From assembly GCA_020091685.1 (NCBI GenBank), contig CM034603.1, forward strand, positions 37,337,260-37,401,259: a stretch of DNA of 64,000 nt. Direction: 5' to 3'. The notes under the pieces are model-generated. The model was not told where the DNA came from, searched no databases, and saw only the letters and a list, made by a program, of their open reading frames with translations. The position numbers and the translations under genes are program-made. Source of the DNA: Lutjanus erythropterus. Taxonomy: Eukaryota; Chordata; Actinopteri; Lutjaniformes; Lutjanidae. Below are positions 1 to 11,400 of this stretch, piece after piece (position 1 is the first letter of the stretch; the number at the start of each line of letters is the position of its first letter).

Positions 1-900
1 CAAAAAAGATGAAGAAAAGTGAAAACAAAGACAAGACGAAACAAATAATGAGTTGACAATACCAAAAAATATGTAGCAGGACAAAAAGCAACATAAAAGA
101 CAAAAAAGATGTAATAAGACAAAAAAGATGTAAGCAAATGAAAAACAATGTCATGAAAGAAAAGATGCAACAAGACAAAAAACAACTTTACTACTTAACA
201 ACTTAACTAGACAAAAAGATGTACCAAGATAGAAAAGACAGAACCAAGTCCAAAAATGAGCAGAGACAAAAGCAGCTGTAGTGTATCTATCAGAGCACAC
301 CATGCATGACAGACATAACAAGACGAAAACCGACATAAACGTTGAAAATGACCTAAATACAAAACAGATGTAACAAAACAGACAGTGAATTAAGAAGAGC
401 AAAAAAATATGTAGCAGGATGAAAAACAATGTAAAAGATGTAACAAGACAAAAGACGAAAAACAACGTGATGACAAAAAAGATGCAACAAGACAAAAAGC
501 AACTTAACAAGATGTAAATACATGAAAAACATGTAACAAGATAAAACAAAATTGAGAAAGACATACAATGAAAAACATGTAACAAGTCCAAAAATGAGTA
601 AATGACGAAAACAGCTGTGGCGTATCCATCGGTGCGCATCACGCACGACAGACACAGCAAGACGAAAAATACATAAAAGACGAAAATGATCAAAACAATG
701 TAAAAAGATATGAGATGAAAAAGATGTAACAAAACAAAGAATGACTTAACAAGACCAAAGAAAAGATGAAACGATACAAAAACGATGTAACAAAACAGGA
801 CAAAAAAACTACATAAAAGATGCAACAAGACGAAAAATACCTTATTAGACCAAAAAAAGACAAAAATGGCATAAAAGACGAAACAAGACAAAACACACCG
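1..900. repeat. degenerate A-rich minisatellite array
   Basis: Short units of the type GATGTAACAAGACAAAAA recur throughout with variation. A higher-order repeat is visible: a block with GTCCAAAAATGAG...CAGCTGT...GTATC.ATC begins at about 249 and again at about 588, some 339 bp apart, so the array probably amplified in larger units as well. Long antisense frames in it are by-products of the skewed composition. The array runs off the left edge. Confidence 0.85.
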
Positions 901-1765
901 TGGAGAAAAGGTGATGTTCAGTTTTGCACAACCAGTCGGTAAAAGTGTCCTTCAAGGGGCTTTTTAACTTTTACACTTTGAGTACATTTGACTACACTTT
1001 TACTCGAGTAAAGAATCAGTACTTCTACTTTCACCAGTCTTTTTTTTTTTTTTACACACTTCTACTTGAGAACAGCTTGTGTGTCCTTGTGTCACCTCTG
1101 GTTTAAACCCAGTTCACGACCTGCTTAATCACTTCATCTGTGCCGCCAAACGAAACCAAAGAAATGAAGAAGTTAATGACAAAGATAAGCGATGATCAGA
1201 CAGGTAAGTACGCACGTGAAATCATAAAACAAAGACATCATCATTAACCTCTCACGGCCCACAGCTGTGATTTGGAGAATTTTATGTTGAGAATAAATCA
1301 TCCTCACATCTATCCTTCAAATTCTCTCATTGTGTTCATTTAGCACGATGTCGTCTCAGTGCTTAAATTGCCATTACAGGAATCACTGGTGCTGCTGCGT
1401 TCTAATCATAATTAATGCATCGCAGGTACGCAGGCTCCTAATTACCATAAAAATACATATTCAAATGTGAATTTTAATTAGATCCTTCTCCACATTCTGC
1501 TGTTATTTGTTCATTTTGCAGCCCTTATTGCAGCGATAGACACAGCAGTCAGATCTCTTTATAAAATCAAACTTCAAGAGATTTTTGATGCTTGGTTTGG
1601 AAAATTTAAGACGCTAATCTTCATGTTCACATCCTTGTTGATTAATTTTTGTCCCTTCTCATAATCCATTAGGGCCACTTCAGCGTGATTATACTCAGAA
1701 CAGCACATGAGGAATTTGAGTTTTCACACATTAAGGGTAGAAAAAAAAACAACCTCCATCCTGTG
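901..1765. other. non-coding, AT-rich flank
   Basis: About 950-1090 contains AGTACATTTGACTACAC- and TTTTACTCGAGTA-like strings typical of a dispersed fish repeat. The rest to 1765 is AT-rich single-copy-looking DNA without a supported gene. Confidence 0.5.
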
Positions 1766-2192
1766 AAATTTAAAGGGACAGTTTATCCCGAAATAATAAA
1801 AATACACATTTTTTTTCCCCCTTGGTCTGTGTATGTAAGGAAGTCGCAGAGTTTTGGAGATATCACCTCTACAGATGTCTGCCTTCTCTCCAGTATAATG
1901 GGACTGGATGTCACTCGGCTGGTGGAGCTCAAAGCACCAAAAATACATTTGTAAAATTCAAAACCAGTATCTGTTTCTAAAACTCGAGCAGTTTCATGTA
2001 GGAACTATTTTCTTTATTTTCAAAACAAAGCAGTTCCAGTAGATTCTACTGCAGAGAGAAAGTAGTTCCTACATGAAACTCTTTACAACAAGGTGTGTGG
2101 ATTATCTTGAGTGACGGGGTCAAGATCTTTAGAAAAAGACACTGATGTTGAGTTTTTCGAATGAGTTTTTGAGGTGAACTGTGCCTTTAATA
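1766..2192. mobile_element. MITE with TTAAAGG...CCTTTAA ends
   Basis: The left end TTTAAAGGGACAGTTTATCC and right end GGTGAACTGTGCCTTTAA are inverted repeats bounding about 427 bp with no coding capacity. Related internal sequence (AAGTAGTTCCTA...GTGTGGATTATCTTGAGT) recurs near 12.45 kb and 13.85 kb, so this is a dispersed non-autonomous family. Confidence 0.65.
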
Positions 2193-2227
2193 TCTTCTCT
2201 GTTCCATCGGTTACATGCAGCCAAAGG

Positions 2228-2424
2228 CCTGCAGTTACTGCACCACAACCCAAATGCCATTTAGTTCCATAATATTGTAGAAAAAGCAGAAATTTCCACG
2301 TCTGATGTCACCAAAACTCTGCAACTCACACCAAATATCTGTCTGATATAGATGAATAATCAGCACCAAGGACCAGAGGAAAAAGATGTATTTTTGATGA
2401 GGGTGAAATGTCCCTTTAAATTGC
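2228..2424. mobile_element. second partial MITE copy in opposite orientation
   Basis: On the minus strand from 2424 it starts AATTTAAAGGGACATTTCACC and then follows the left half of the 1766-2192 element (GCAGAGTTTTGG, TGGAACTAAATGGCA). The two copies face each other and could form a large hairpin. Confidence 0.6.
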
Positions 2425-2429
2425 ATTAA

Positions 2430-4150
2430 AGTGCATTTAAAATGAAGTTACATCGGGATTGACAAATATTAATCGTTGATTGCTTAATTCATGAGGAAAA
2501 TTAAATTGATCTTTAATCAAACAAAGATTTGAAATATAACCGATTTATTTTTATGACTGTGCTTCACAGATTTTCAGATATTCAAGTATATTCATTTAAT
2601 ATGTCGGCTGTGACGTTTTACAAATGTCTTCTTTTGTCCAACAAACACTCCAAAACCCAACGACTCGTGTTTGGTTAGTTGCACCACTGCAGAACTACAT
2701 ATCCATACAAGAACAAGACTGAAGTGCAGTCCACACCGGCCGTGTTGTGTTGCTTCAGATGATGAGTGTTGAACACAGACATCAGCTGATGATGAACATG
2801 TGATTCAGACAGAAATAGCTCAGGTAGGCGGGACGTACTGATCAGGAGAAAGAATGTGGACAGCTGACACTGTGATATAGGTGGCTATAGGTACACAATG
2901 GGGGGTGGGGGGGTTAAACCTTGTAGGTACAGGAGGTTTAAGATGCATCATAAATTGCTGCTGGGTGTTGCTACAGTCCACAGTCTCACCAACAGCTGGT
3001 GAGACTCTAACAGCTGTGTTTATCTCTTCTCCTCTCACAATTATCGTATTTTTTCTGAATTGCATAGTGTTTGAAAAATATAATTGTCCAGATTAATACT
3101 GGAGACATGAAAACTGTGAATTATGGAATTATATGGAATTATACAGTAAGAAAAAAAATGTGAAAATGTGAAAAAAAAAGTTTTTGCTCTTTAAGATTCT
3201 AAAATAAGACTCTCACACACTGTCTTCTGCAGTTGCACAATAATTACTTTGACGATGTGGTAAAGTTTATATTCAGTACCGTCAAAAGTTTGGACACACT
3301 CCTATTTCAGTGTTTCCTCTTTGTTTTCTTTGCATGTGCAACAAAGCTGCCATAAAAGCAAAAGGTGGCTACGCTGAAGAATCTAAAATATCAAAGAGCA
3401 AAATAATTTTTGCACACTTGTAGGTGGACAGGTGAAGGAGAAGACAGTGTCGACAATAAAAAGCAAAAAATGCTCAATTGCAATCAAAGATTTAACACAA
3501 TTAACGAGTTGAAACATCTGGCTTCTCATTTCTAGCTGATGACTTTGGAATCTATCAGCTAAAACAATGACTCTCACTAGCAAGTTTCATAAGACAAGCT
3601 TGCTAATGTCAGCTAATGCTAATTCTGAGAAGTCCAACTCCATCTGACACATTTTGAGATCCTCCTCCTCCTCCTCTAATCTTCACATATAACACATCCC
3701 TAATATACATAAGTTTGGCTGGAGTTAATGGTACTGCAGCCAGAGGGCTAGTTAGCTGTACATGCTAATGTTTGCAAACATCAAAGCAGATAAAGACAAA
3801 GTTTAATCCATTCATCACTTGTTTGCTCTTGTGTTTTAAGTTTTAGAAAAATGAGTATCGCTCGTCTTAGAGCCGCATGCACACTGCATCAACATGTAGA
3901 GAAATGCAAAGCTTGCTAATCTCTGATTGTACAGCTGCTGTTTGGACAGTTTGGACATGAATGTACAGAATTTCAAAGCAATGCATCTAACAGTCTGCTG
4001 TCAACACAGGTTTATTTACCAGCAGCAAACAGCTTCACAAGGCAAATCTGCATGAAAAGCATATTTTTTCATTTTAAAGATTCATATTTCAAATGAGATT
4101 TGATGACAGTTAATGCTCCGTAGTCACAGAGAGGGTCATGTTTCATGCTG
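2430..4150. other. no gene recognised
   Basis: AT-rich DNA with short CTCCTC and poly-A runs. It should lie 3' of the recognised part of hhla1. No splice-bounded frame resembling the C-terminal domain of HHLA1 was found. Confidence 0.5.
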
Positions 4151-4154
4151 TGAC

Positions 4155-4407
4155 TTACGATTATTTTCAGAGTCGATTTATTGGTCATTTATTTTTGTGA
4201 TTAATCAATTAAAAGTTGTTTGCCTTTAAAATGTCAGGAAATGGTGAAAAATGTTGATCAGTGTTTCCCAAAGCGGATTTTACATTTTTAAGTGTCTTGT
4301 TTGCTCAAAACCCAACCAGTACTTACTCAACTACTCAAAGCAATTAATCGATTATAAAAAGTAGTTGGGGATTTCTTGAATGATCGATTATTGTTGCGGC
4401 TCTAGTC
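4155..4407 (+). mobile_element. hAT-type MITE (CAGGGCTGCAACTAAC family), degraded copy
   Basis: It holds the family landmarks GATTAATCAATTA, AAAATGTCAGGAAATGGTG, GATCAGTGTTTCCCAAAG and the end ATCGATTATTGTTGCGGCTC. The same order is seen at 23.1 and 51.2 kb. It is non-coding. Confidence 0.65.
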
Positions 4408-4762
4408 ACATTTGAATCTTTAGATTTGAATCTGCTCATATTTATTAAGTGGTCCCATATTTGATGCTACACAACATTCATATAGACTATACATTGTTTA
4501 TATTATCCCTTCCTTTATAAATTATTCATTTATTCAATTTGCATTTTAATTGTCATATATTGTGTTTCATGTCAGATAAATTTGTGTGCTGTGTTTGCTT
4601 TTGGGAGCTTCTTCTTCTTCTACCAAAATCATATCAAAAATCTGCAGCTGTTTCCATCTGAACACAAAAAGCAGCAAAAATCTTGACATGAACTGATCTG
4701 CAGTCTGCACAGAGCTGATACAGATCAGCCACGGCACAATGAACCAAAGCTTGTTATCACTG

Positions 4763-4763
<1 letters not shown>

Positions 4764-4832
<69 letters not shown>
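4764..4832. repeat. (TG)n microsatellite
   Basis: About 34 uninterrupted TG units. Confidence 0.98.
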
Positions 4833-4833
<1 letters not shown>

Positions 4834-5336
4834 AGACATGGTCGTCCGTCCACAGACCGATGCAGAGCGCAGAGATGTGCAGCTGGGCAGGCAAACGCTC
4901 ATTTTACTGCACACTAATGACTCAGTGACAAATTGCACAGGATGCTCCTGCCTTCTGTTTGTTGCTAGGCAGAACTCAGTGGGAGCAGCTGCGTCTCTAC
5001 AGTGAGATTTTACTGCCATCTAGTGTTTCTGCTGGGAAATTAAATAAAATATTAAATGTAGTGTAACTGTCACATGCGAACTATTTCTCTTACATGGACT
5101 TAAATATATAATTTGGATGAGGAAAAGGGCATAAAATAAAGACTGTGTTGCAGATTAATTAATCTGTCTTTAAAGGAAACAAAATAAATTCTCATTATGT
5201 TTGGATAATATTATCAAGTTCTCTTATAATAAAAACATTTTAAATTATTTTTTGGGAAATATACATGTGAAATACTCACATGGTTATATATATATGTTTT
5301 TCACATGTGATAAATTCAGGTTTTCTTTTGTTGGTG

Positions 5337-5337
<1 letters not shown>

Positions 5338-5416
<79 letters not shown>
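5338..5416. repeat. (TTA)n microsatellite
   Basis: About 26 uninterrupted TTA/ATT units. Confidence 0.98.
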
Positions 5417-5693
5417 CACTAAATAAAATTCACCTATTAACTGAAAATGACTTAATTTATCAATCATTACTAATATCCTGTTGATGTTTCTGTTCAGTTC
5501 CTTTCTTCACCAACAGAGTCTCTTCTCCCTCCTCACTGATCATGTTGCTGAATATTTTTGGCCTTAATTTGCTTTTACCTTTGCAGCTTAAAACCATCAA
5601 AGCTCTCACATAAAGAGGCCGCCTGCGTTACCATAGTTACTATCTTAGCCTCCTGCATGGCTCTCTCGCTCTCTCTTCCTCCTTCCCATGCTC

Positions 5694-5695
<2 letters not shown>

Positions 5696-5739
<44 letters not shown>

Positions 5740-5755
5740 ACACACACACACACAC
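5696..5755. repeat. (CA)n microsatellite with one interruption
   Basis: About 29 CA units, with a single GA at about 5735. Confidence 0.97.
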
Positions 5756-5759
5756 TTTC

Positions 5760-8010
5760 TCTGGACATAAATTGAATCAGTAGCTGTCGGTGTGTCCAGA
5801 AATGACGGTGAATGGATCTGATGTGATTACAGTTGTTTTCTGAGAGCGGTCAGCAGTCAAACTGTTCCTGTTCAGCAGAGCAGGATACAGTTCTGACTGC
5901 AACTCACAGGCTGCAAACACCTCCAATTAACTGTCATGAATACTTAAACATGTTTGATGCATTTTTAATGGCAGCTTTAAATATGAGGAGTTCAAAGTCA
6001 TTTATCACTATGTGCTTTATATTTACTGGAGAACTTAACATCTCACTGTTACAATGTTTTTTTATCATTGTTTCTTTCATCAGAAAAACAACAGGACAGG
6101 TTGTAAACTCAAAATATTAAAGGACCTCTCCTCGATTCATGATACCTAATTTGATATCATGAGAACAAAACCACCTGAAATAAAAACATCTTTGAGCTCC
6201 CAGGACAGAAGACTGGGGAGATTTAAAGAACCTGCAACAAATCACTGTCAGGACAGTGATTTTGCTCAGGATATTAAATCTGATGCTTTTTCTCTCTCAT
6301 TCTCTGCCTCATTTTCCCTTTCATATTTTCATAGTAAATTTTAGTAGAATAGTAGCCCACATCTGTGGGTCTGTACTGAATTTTTAGCTTGAGTCCACAG
6401 TTTCAACCTGTTCTGTTGTGCTTTGATCACCGATCAGCTGAGGTGACAGAGCGCACCAGCGTGTGTGTTTTACTGAGCGGGAAACATAGAGGTGGGCAGA
6501 GGAAGTCATTAATCGTAGTCCAAAGCTGCTTTGTCACTTGACCTGTCCGTCACAAATCGCAATATTTTCTAGAAAGTCGATCCAAACCCGCCCGCCCTCC
6601 GTGGGTTAACTGGGTTGGAGTATCACTACTCTTTCTTTTGGACGAATCAGAGTGGAGCTGTTGCTGCAGCTGCACATGTTGCGATCTCACATGTGTAGTT
6701 GTTGTTTAGTGCGGTAGGTGCTCTTCTCCTTCCCCTGTCATTTAACAGCAGACTACAGTACTGCTAAGTGTTCGCCCGTCCTGTCAAGAATTCACCTCCA
6801 ATACTGTAAACAAAAACTTTTTCACATTTTCAAAATTTTGGCATCAACTTCCTACCAAAGTATCAATTCTCATGACATTCCTAGTGTGAAGAGTCTTACT
6901 CAACCACATTTCTATTTAATCATAAGTCACAGGTAAAAAAACACTTCAAATTCCATTTGAGAGCTGCACCTCACGGTTCCACCTGAGGACTGTTACAACA
7001 TGGACATTTTCTCTTGCGCTGTATCGTCACAGGTGCTCTGCTGCTCTCTGTGCTGTAGCTGCCATTAGCAAGTTAGCTTGGTTAGCGGTCCAATGCAGTC
7101 TCTGAGACCTATGGAGGCTGGTTCACAGCACCGACAGGTTCAGGCGGGAACAGGAAGCGTGAAGAGAGAGATCGAGGAGAATTTGTAACTCGTGACTTAA
7201 TTTGTAAGTGCACATAGTGTGCACTCTGGTGAAGCTGGATTTATTTATTCCTGTTTTAAACAACGACATTTGTGTGAGAATAAATTTTCATGACAATTTC
7301 ACAAAGTGCCGTGAGACTGTGTTGTGTAGTCATGTGAATAATGACTAACCTCTCTAACAAATTAAAGGAAGAGGAGGCGTCATGTTGTTGCAGCACCCAA
7401 AACCTCTCAGGGATTTGGTGCGGGGATGTTTGGATCTACAGGCTGTCTGACTTCACCAGAAACTACATTTGTGTCTGATGAAGATCTAAGACTGAAACAC
7501 TGTAAACACATGTATTACTGCGAGTTAGACAGCATGAGGGTTTATTTGCAACTTCTGATCCACTCGTTCCTCTCCTCGCACCGTCTCATGAAACAGGCGT
7601 GGGAGAGTTCTTCTGTTCTTCGTTCTCCAGCAGCCACGTCTCCACTAATGTTCAGAATTGGTGGCTGACAGGTTTGTTTTACAGCAGATTGAAAACATGT
7701 TTGCAGCTCATTTATGATCCATGTGGTGACGGATACTGCACCTTCACTTTAATTGTTTTAATTGCAGTATGCAGCACTCTGTCAATCTTTATTTTGTATC
7801 TGTATTTCCTGATCACAGCAGGCGGGCAGAAACTCCTTCAGCTGCTTCTTCAGGAATATTTTTATAAAGACAAAGTGGTGACATTCAGTGCTGCCTTTAT
7901 CATTATGGAATTATTTTACCAGCTCCTAGCACGTAAATCACCATCCCGTTAATATGAAGCCTCGTAGCCAGCTGGTAGAAAAAATCCATACCATCATGGA
8001 TAAGTGTGCA
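5760..8010. other. no gene recognised
   Basis: Scattered frames of 60-120 codons occur on the plus strand, but none has a domain, codon pattern or splice context I can support. The segment 7040-7190 (TAGCTGCCATTAGCAAGTTA and following) looks like a piece of a dispersed repeat. Confidence 0.45.
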
Positions 8011-8012
8011 TA

Positions 8013-8240
8013 AGACTGACATGACCCCATCATCATTATCATGTCTTGACACCTGTTATGAACATGACATGACATTATGTCATTTATAATGGAGAGTAAA
8101 CCTTGTTTGAGATGTTGTTGCTATGACAACTTGATTCTGTAAATCACCTTGGTACTGTACTGTGTTCTCAAACAGGCCTTATAACATTTAATGACATCTT
8201 TATGACAAGTCCCAATGTTACCACTGTAGTTAAAGTTAAG
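8013..8240. repeat. TGACATGACA / ATGTCATTTAT dispersed repeat
   Basis: It contains CATGTCTTGACACCTGTTAT, ATGACATGACATTATGTCAT and CTTATAACATTTAATGACAT, short mutually related and partly palindromic strings typical of a dispersed teleost repeat. Non-coding. Confidence 0.5.
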
Positions 8241-8362
8241 GAAATTATTTATAAGACAGTTGACCCTTCCTAAGTCCGCCCCTTTGATTACATTTTGGGC
8301 TTCTGGGAAAGACCTGCAGCAAAGGGGCATGGGCTGGAATCAACTGATCCAAAAATGTTTAC

Positions 8363-8449
8363 CTGGTTTTTCTGTTTCCACAGGCTTGCTGGGTGTTGTA
8401 GTTCTCCTGCTGAGAGGTCCTGTAGTCCTTCCAACCACTGTAGGTCCTG
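8363..8449 (-). CDS. hhla1: hhla1 stalk exon 2
   Basis: This 87 bp, phase 1-1 exon reads AGPTVVGRTTGPLSRRTTTP then SKPVETEKP, typical of an O-glycosylated linker. The donor is CCAG|GTAAAC. No downstream exon was recognised, so the C-terminal Cys-rich domain known from human HHLA1 is not located. Confidence 0.58.
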
Positions 8450-11400
8450 CTGTGGGACGACAGGTGAAAGTCTCGTTGGATGAGCTGTCGACGTCGTTGC
8501 TGGGTTGTTGTTGAACTTGGCTGGTGTGTCGCCGTGGTTAGTTGGGTCAGAATAATACCTGGTGAGAGTGTTGTGGGTCTGGTTTGACATGGCAGACGGA
8601 GGTTACTGTTGTAACAGACACAGTGGTGAGCTGCCTGGTGGTGGTTGGTTGCGCTGATGTGATTGGTTGTAAAATTGTTGTTGTTGTTTCTGTTGTCTGC
8701 ACTGCTTGTGTTGTTATTCGGTGTGTTGTCCCTGTTGTTGTCGTGTCCGGTCTGTCCGCTGTAGTTTGACGTTGTGGCGTGGCGGTTGGAGGTTGTCGGG
8801 TTGTTGCCAGCGGCGGGCAGTGGTGATCTTTGCTGTTGTAGCAGCGGTTTCCTCCGTAGCTGTTGGTGAAACTAATGAATCAAACACAGACAATACAAAC
8901 AAATCAGTTTGGTTTACTGTCTGCAATGAAGACAATTCAACAACACTGACAGATTAACTTTTTCATGCAAGTGGTGCTGAAATAATAAGATTATTTGATA
9001 AGTAAACTGTTGGACACAATACCATGGTTGCACTTCTGTTATTTCCAATTTTGTTTATAAACTTTCTTTCTTTACTTTACTTCCTGTCTTTCTCTTTTTC
9101 CTGCCTTCTTTGGTTACTGACGGTTTCACCTGCCCGCCTCCCTGCATGTTTAGTCCGTGTCTTTCCCTCCTTTTGTTGCCAGGTCATCTCTGAGTCTGAG
9201 GCATTACCGCTCAGCATTGAGACTCACCGTGTGCCGTCGAATGGACTCTGCTGGTTAACATGGAGCTCATCCCAGATGGAGAGATGTGACTCAGATTCGT
9301 GGGATGATGGTGCCATTCTGAGGGTTAAAATAGATGATTGGAAACAAGAATTAAATGGCTCTTTACTGTCCCGAAGATGACAGCAGATGCTTGAGGAGCT
9401 TTTGAAAGGTGTCGAGTTACTCACCGACTGGCAGTTTGATGGAGGAGACGTTACCTACTTGAAAAAGAGGAGAAGGGTTCAGTAAAAGGCAAGAAAGAGG
9501 TTTTGAAATCCTGTTTCTGAAATTCTCCAAAACAGGATTGGGTTGCACCATGATGTTTGTGCATAAAGCCAGAAGCTCAGAGTGGAATTATTTTGACAGA
9601 CCAAACATTTTGCCCGATGTCTGTGATCTGATGTGAATCCCTAACATAACTGATGCAACTGAGCTTTATTCTTTATTTCCTTTACATGCATGTTCAGAGT
9701 AGCAGAGGACTTTGAAATTGATGCATAAAAGCGAAACTGGTCCATAAAAATCCCCCTCCCGGCTAGATGTGATGACATCCATGATAAAGGTGTTAGATCA
9801 GTCAGTGCATAGGGAAAATAGCCCATTATGCGAGACTGGGTCATGACCATGGCTGGATCACAGGTGATTTTATTTGGGTCCCTTAAAAGATAAAAGACTA
9901 TGGAAGAAAATCAGCAAGATTTAAGATTTACATCTGCAGAACATCGTTTATAAAGCATTTAAAATATGTATATTTGCTGTATGTATCTTTGTTTTATGTT
10001 AAATTTAAGCTATTTCCAACATCACTGTAGAAACAGGCCTCACCTGCTAAAACCGTCAAATGCCTCAACAGCTTTCTGGGCTGTTTTCTCTGCCTGTTGT
10101 CTAACAAGTTAATTCAACAGTGACTTGGACCCTCCATCTCCAAAACTATGACTGGTGAAAATAACATATGTCAGATATACAGCTGTTTTTCATAATAATG
10201 CTACATCTGTGCATGTAAGTGAGAAATAAGGCAAAAAAAAATCAAGTCAAATCAAAGTCAAATTCAGGTTCTAGCCTGAGTTGATGCTGCCACCTGGTGG
10301 TTTTGATGGAATAATCAGTGAATCGGACATCAAAAATGTATCTGAGCGTGCAGTAAACAAACCTCTGTGTGGTCCTTCGATGATGGTCTGGTTGAAGAGC
10401 GGGGTGATGGAGTCGACCTCGCTCAGACACCCTCACTGCCTGGACAAAACACACACCACACTCACAGCTGACTCTGAGGAGCATCAAACATTTTTAATTC
10501 TGTGTTTTATGTTCACCTGGACAATAGACAGCTTCTGTAAGCACTGCTGTACCTTTCTAAAATTGTCCAGTTCAATTTGTACTAAACTTACTCAGAGTAT
10601 TTATGTAATTGTAATCAGTCATTTAGCTAATCAGCCAATATGTGATCTATCTGACTCGAGTTTTAGGTCTTTGAATCACATCTTTAAAGATTATTGAATG
10701 TATTTGTGTATTTGTGTGTGTTGTGTACAAAATACACAACACACCTGAAATATATCAGGATAACTCCTCATCCATAAGGCCTATATGCATATGTCTGGTC
10801 ATTTTTGAAAGATGAACATGAATCCATTGTATTTATAACTATTTCAATTACTGTTCCAGACTCAAAAGAAGATGCAGGAAAAATATGCATTTTTCTCACC
10901 CAGTAAAAAAATCTGAATTTCAAAGCAATAATGCCATTATAACCAAGTTCCACCAGCCAACTGTGCAGCCTATTTTTCCCACTCATAGACTACAACTTTA
11001 GCAGGAAATCCGATGAAAATACACTAAAGTACAACATTTATGATGCAGTTTATAATTTTTTTAAGGTGTGGCTGTGGAAAACTGGTCGTGACAAATTGCT
11101 GTACTGATTTTAATGTGTTTTACACAGGTATGTGAGCTCCCTTTATTTCATTTTTATGTAAATGTGTTTTCATGAAATATAAAAAAATTGTTGCCGTTGA
11201 TGGGGTGGAAAGTCTCTTAAATTGTGCATTGTTATTGTAACTACATAATTTGAAAGATGTATTTTATTTTATTGAACAGTTTCGATGATTTTGTTGTTTT
11301 ATTTACCCAGTAGAAAGTAATGTGGTAATTGTGACAACTCTCACTCGTTTTCTGGACGCTGTGAGGAGAGGTGTGGCTGTGGAAAACTGGTCGTGACAAA

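Noticed and set aside
151..891. 246-codon Phe/Leu/Cys-rich frame on the minus strand resembling a membrane protein
   Set aside because: It is the complement of an A-rich tandem repeat; the hydrophobic composition follows from T-rich codons, and overlapping frames look the same.
4567..5019. His/Thr repeat protein on the minus strand
   Set aside because: The repeat is the (TG)n microsatellite, and the flanks lack any domain or splice context.
5201..5467. Poly-Tyr and poly-Ile frames
   Set aside because: Both are translations of the (TTA)n microsatellite.
7426..7952. Two overlapping plus-strand frames of 80 and 117 codons
   Set aside because: No domain, no conserved motif and AT-rich composition like the flanks.
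8260..8957. Val/Cys/Gly-rich frames on the plus strand
   Set aside because: They are the complement of the Thr-rich hhla1 stalk exons, which have splice sites and homology context on the minus strand.
10242..10487. 81-codon minus-strand frame over the 10363-10431 exon
   Set aside because: It is a different frame from the one that fits the HHLA1 domain and keeps phase 1.
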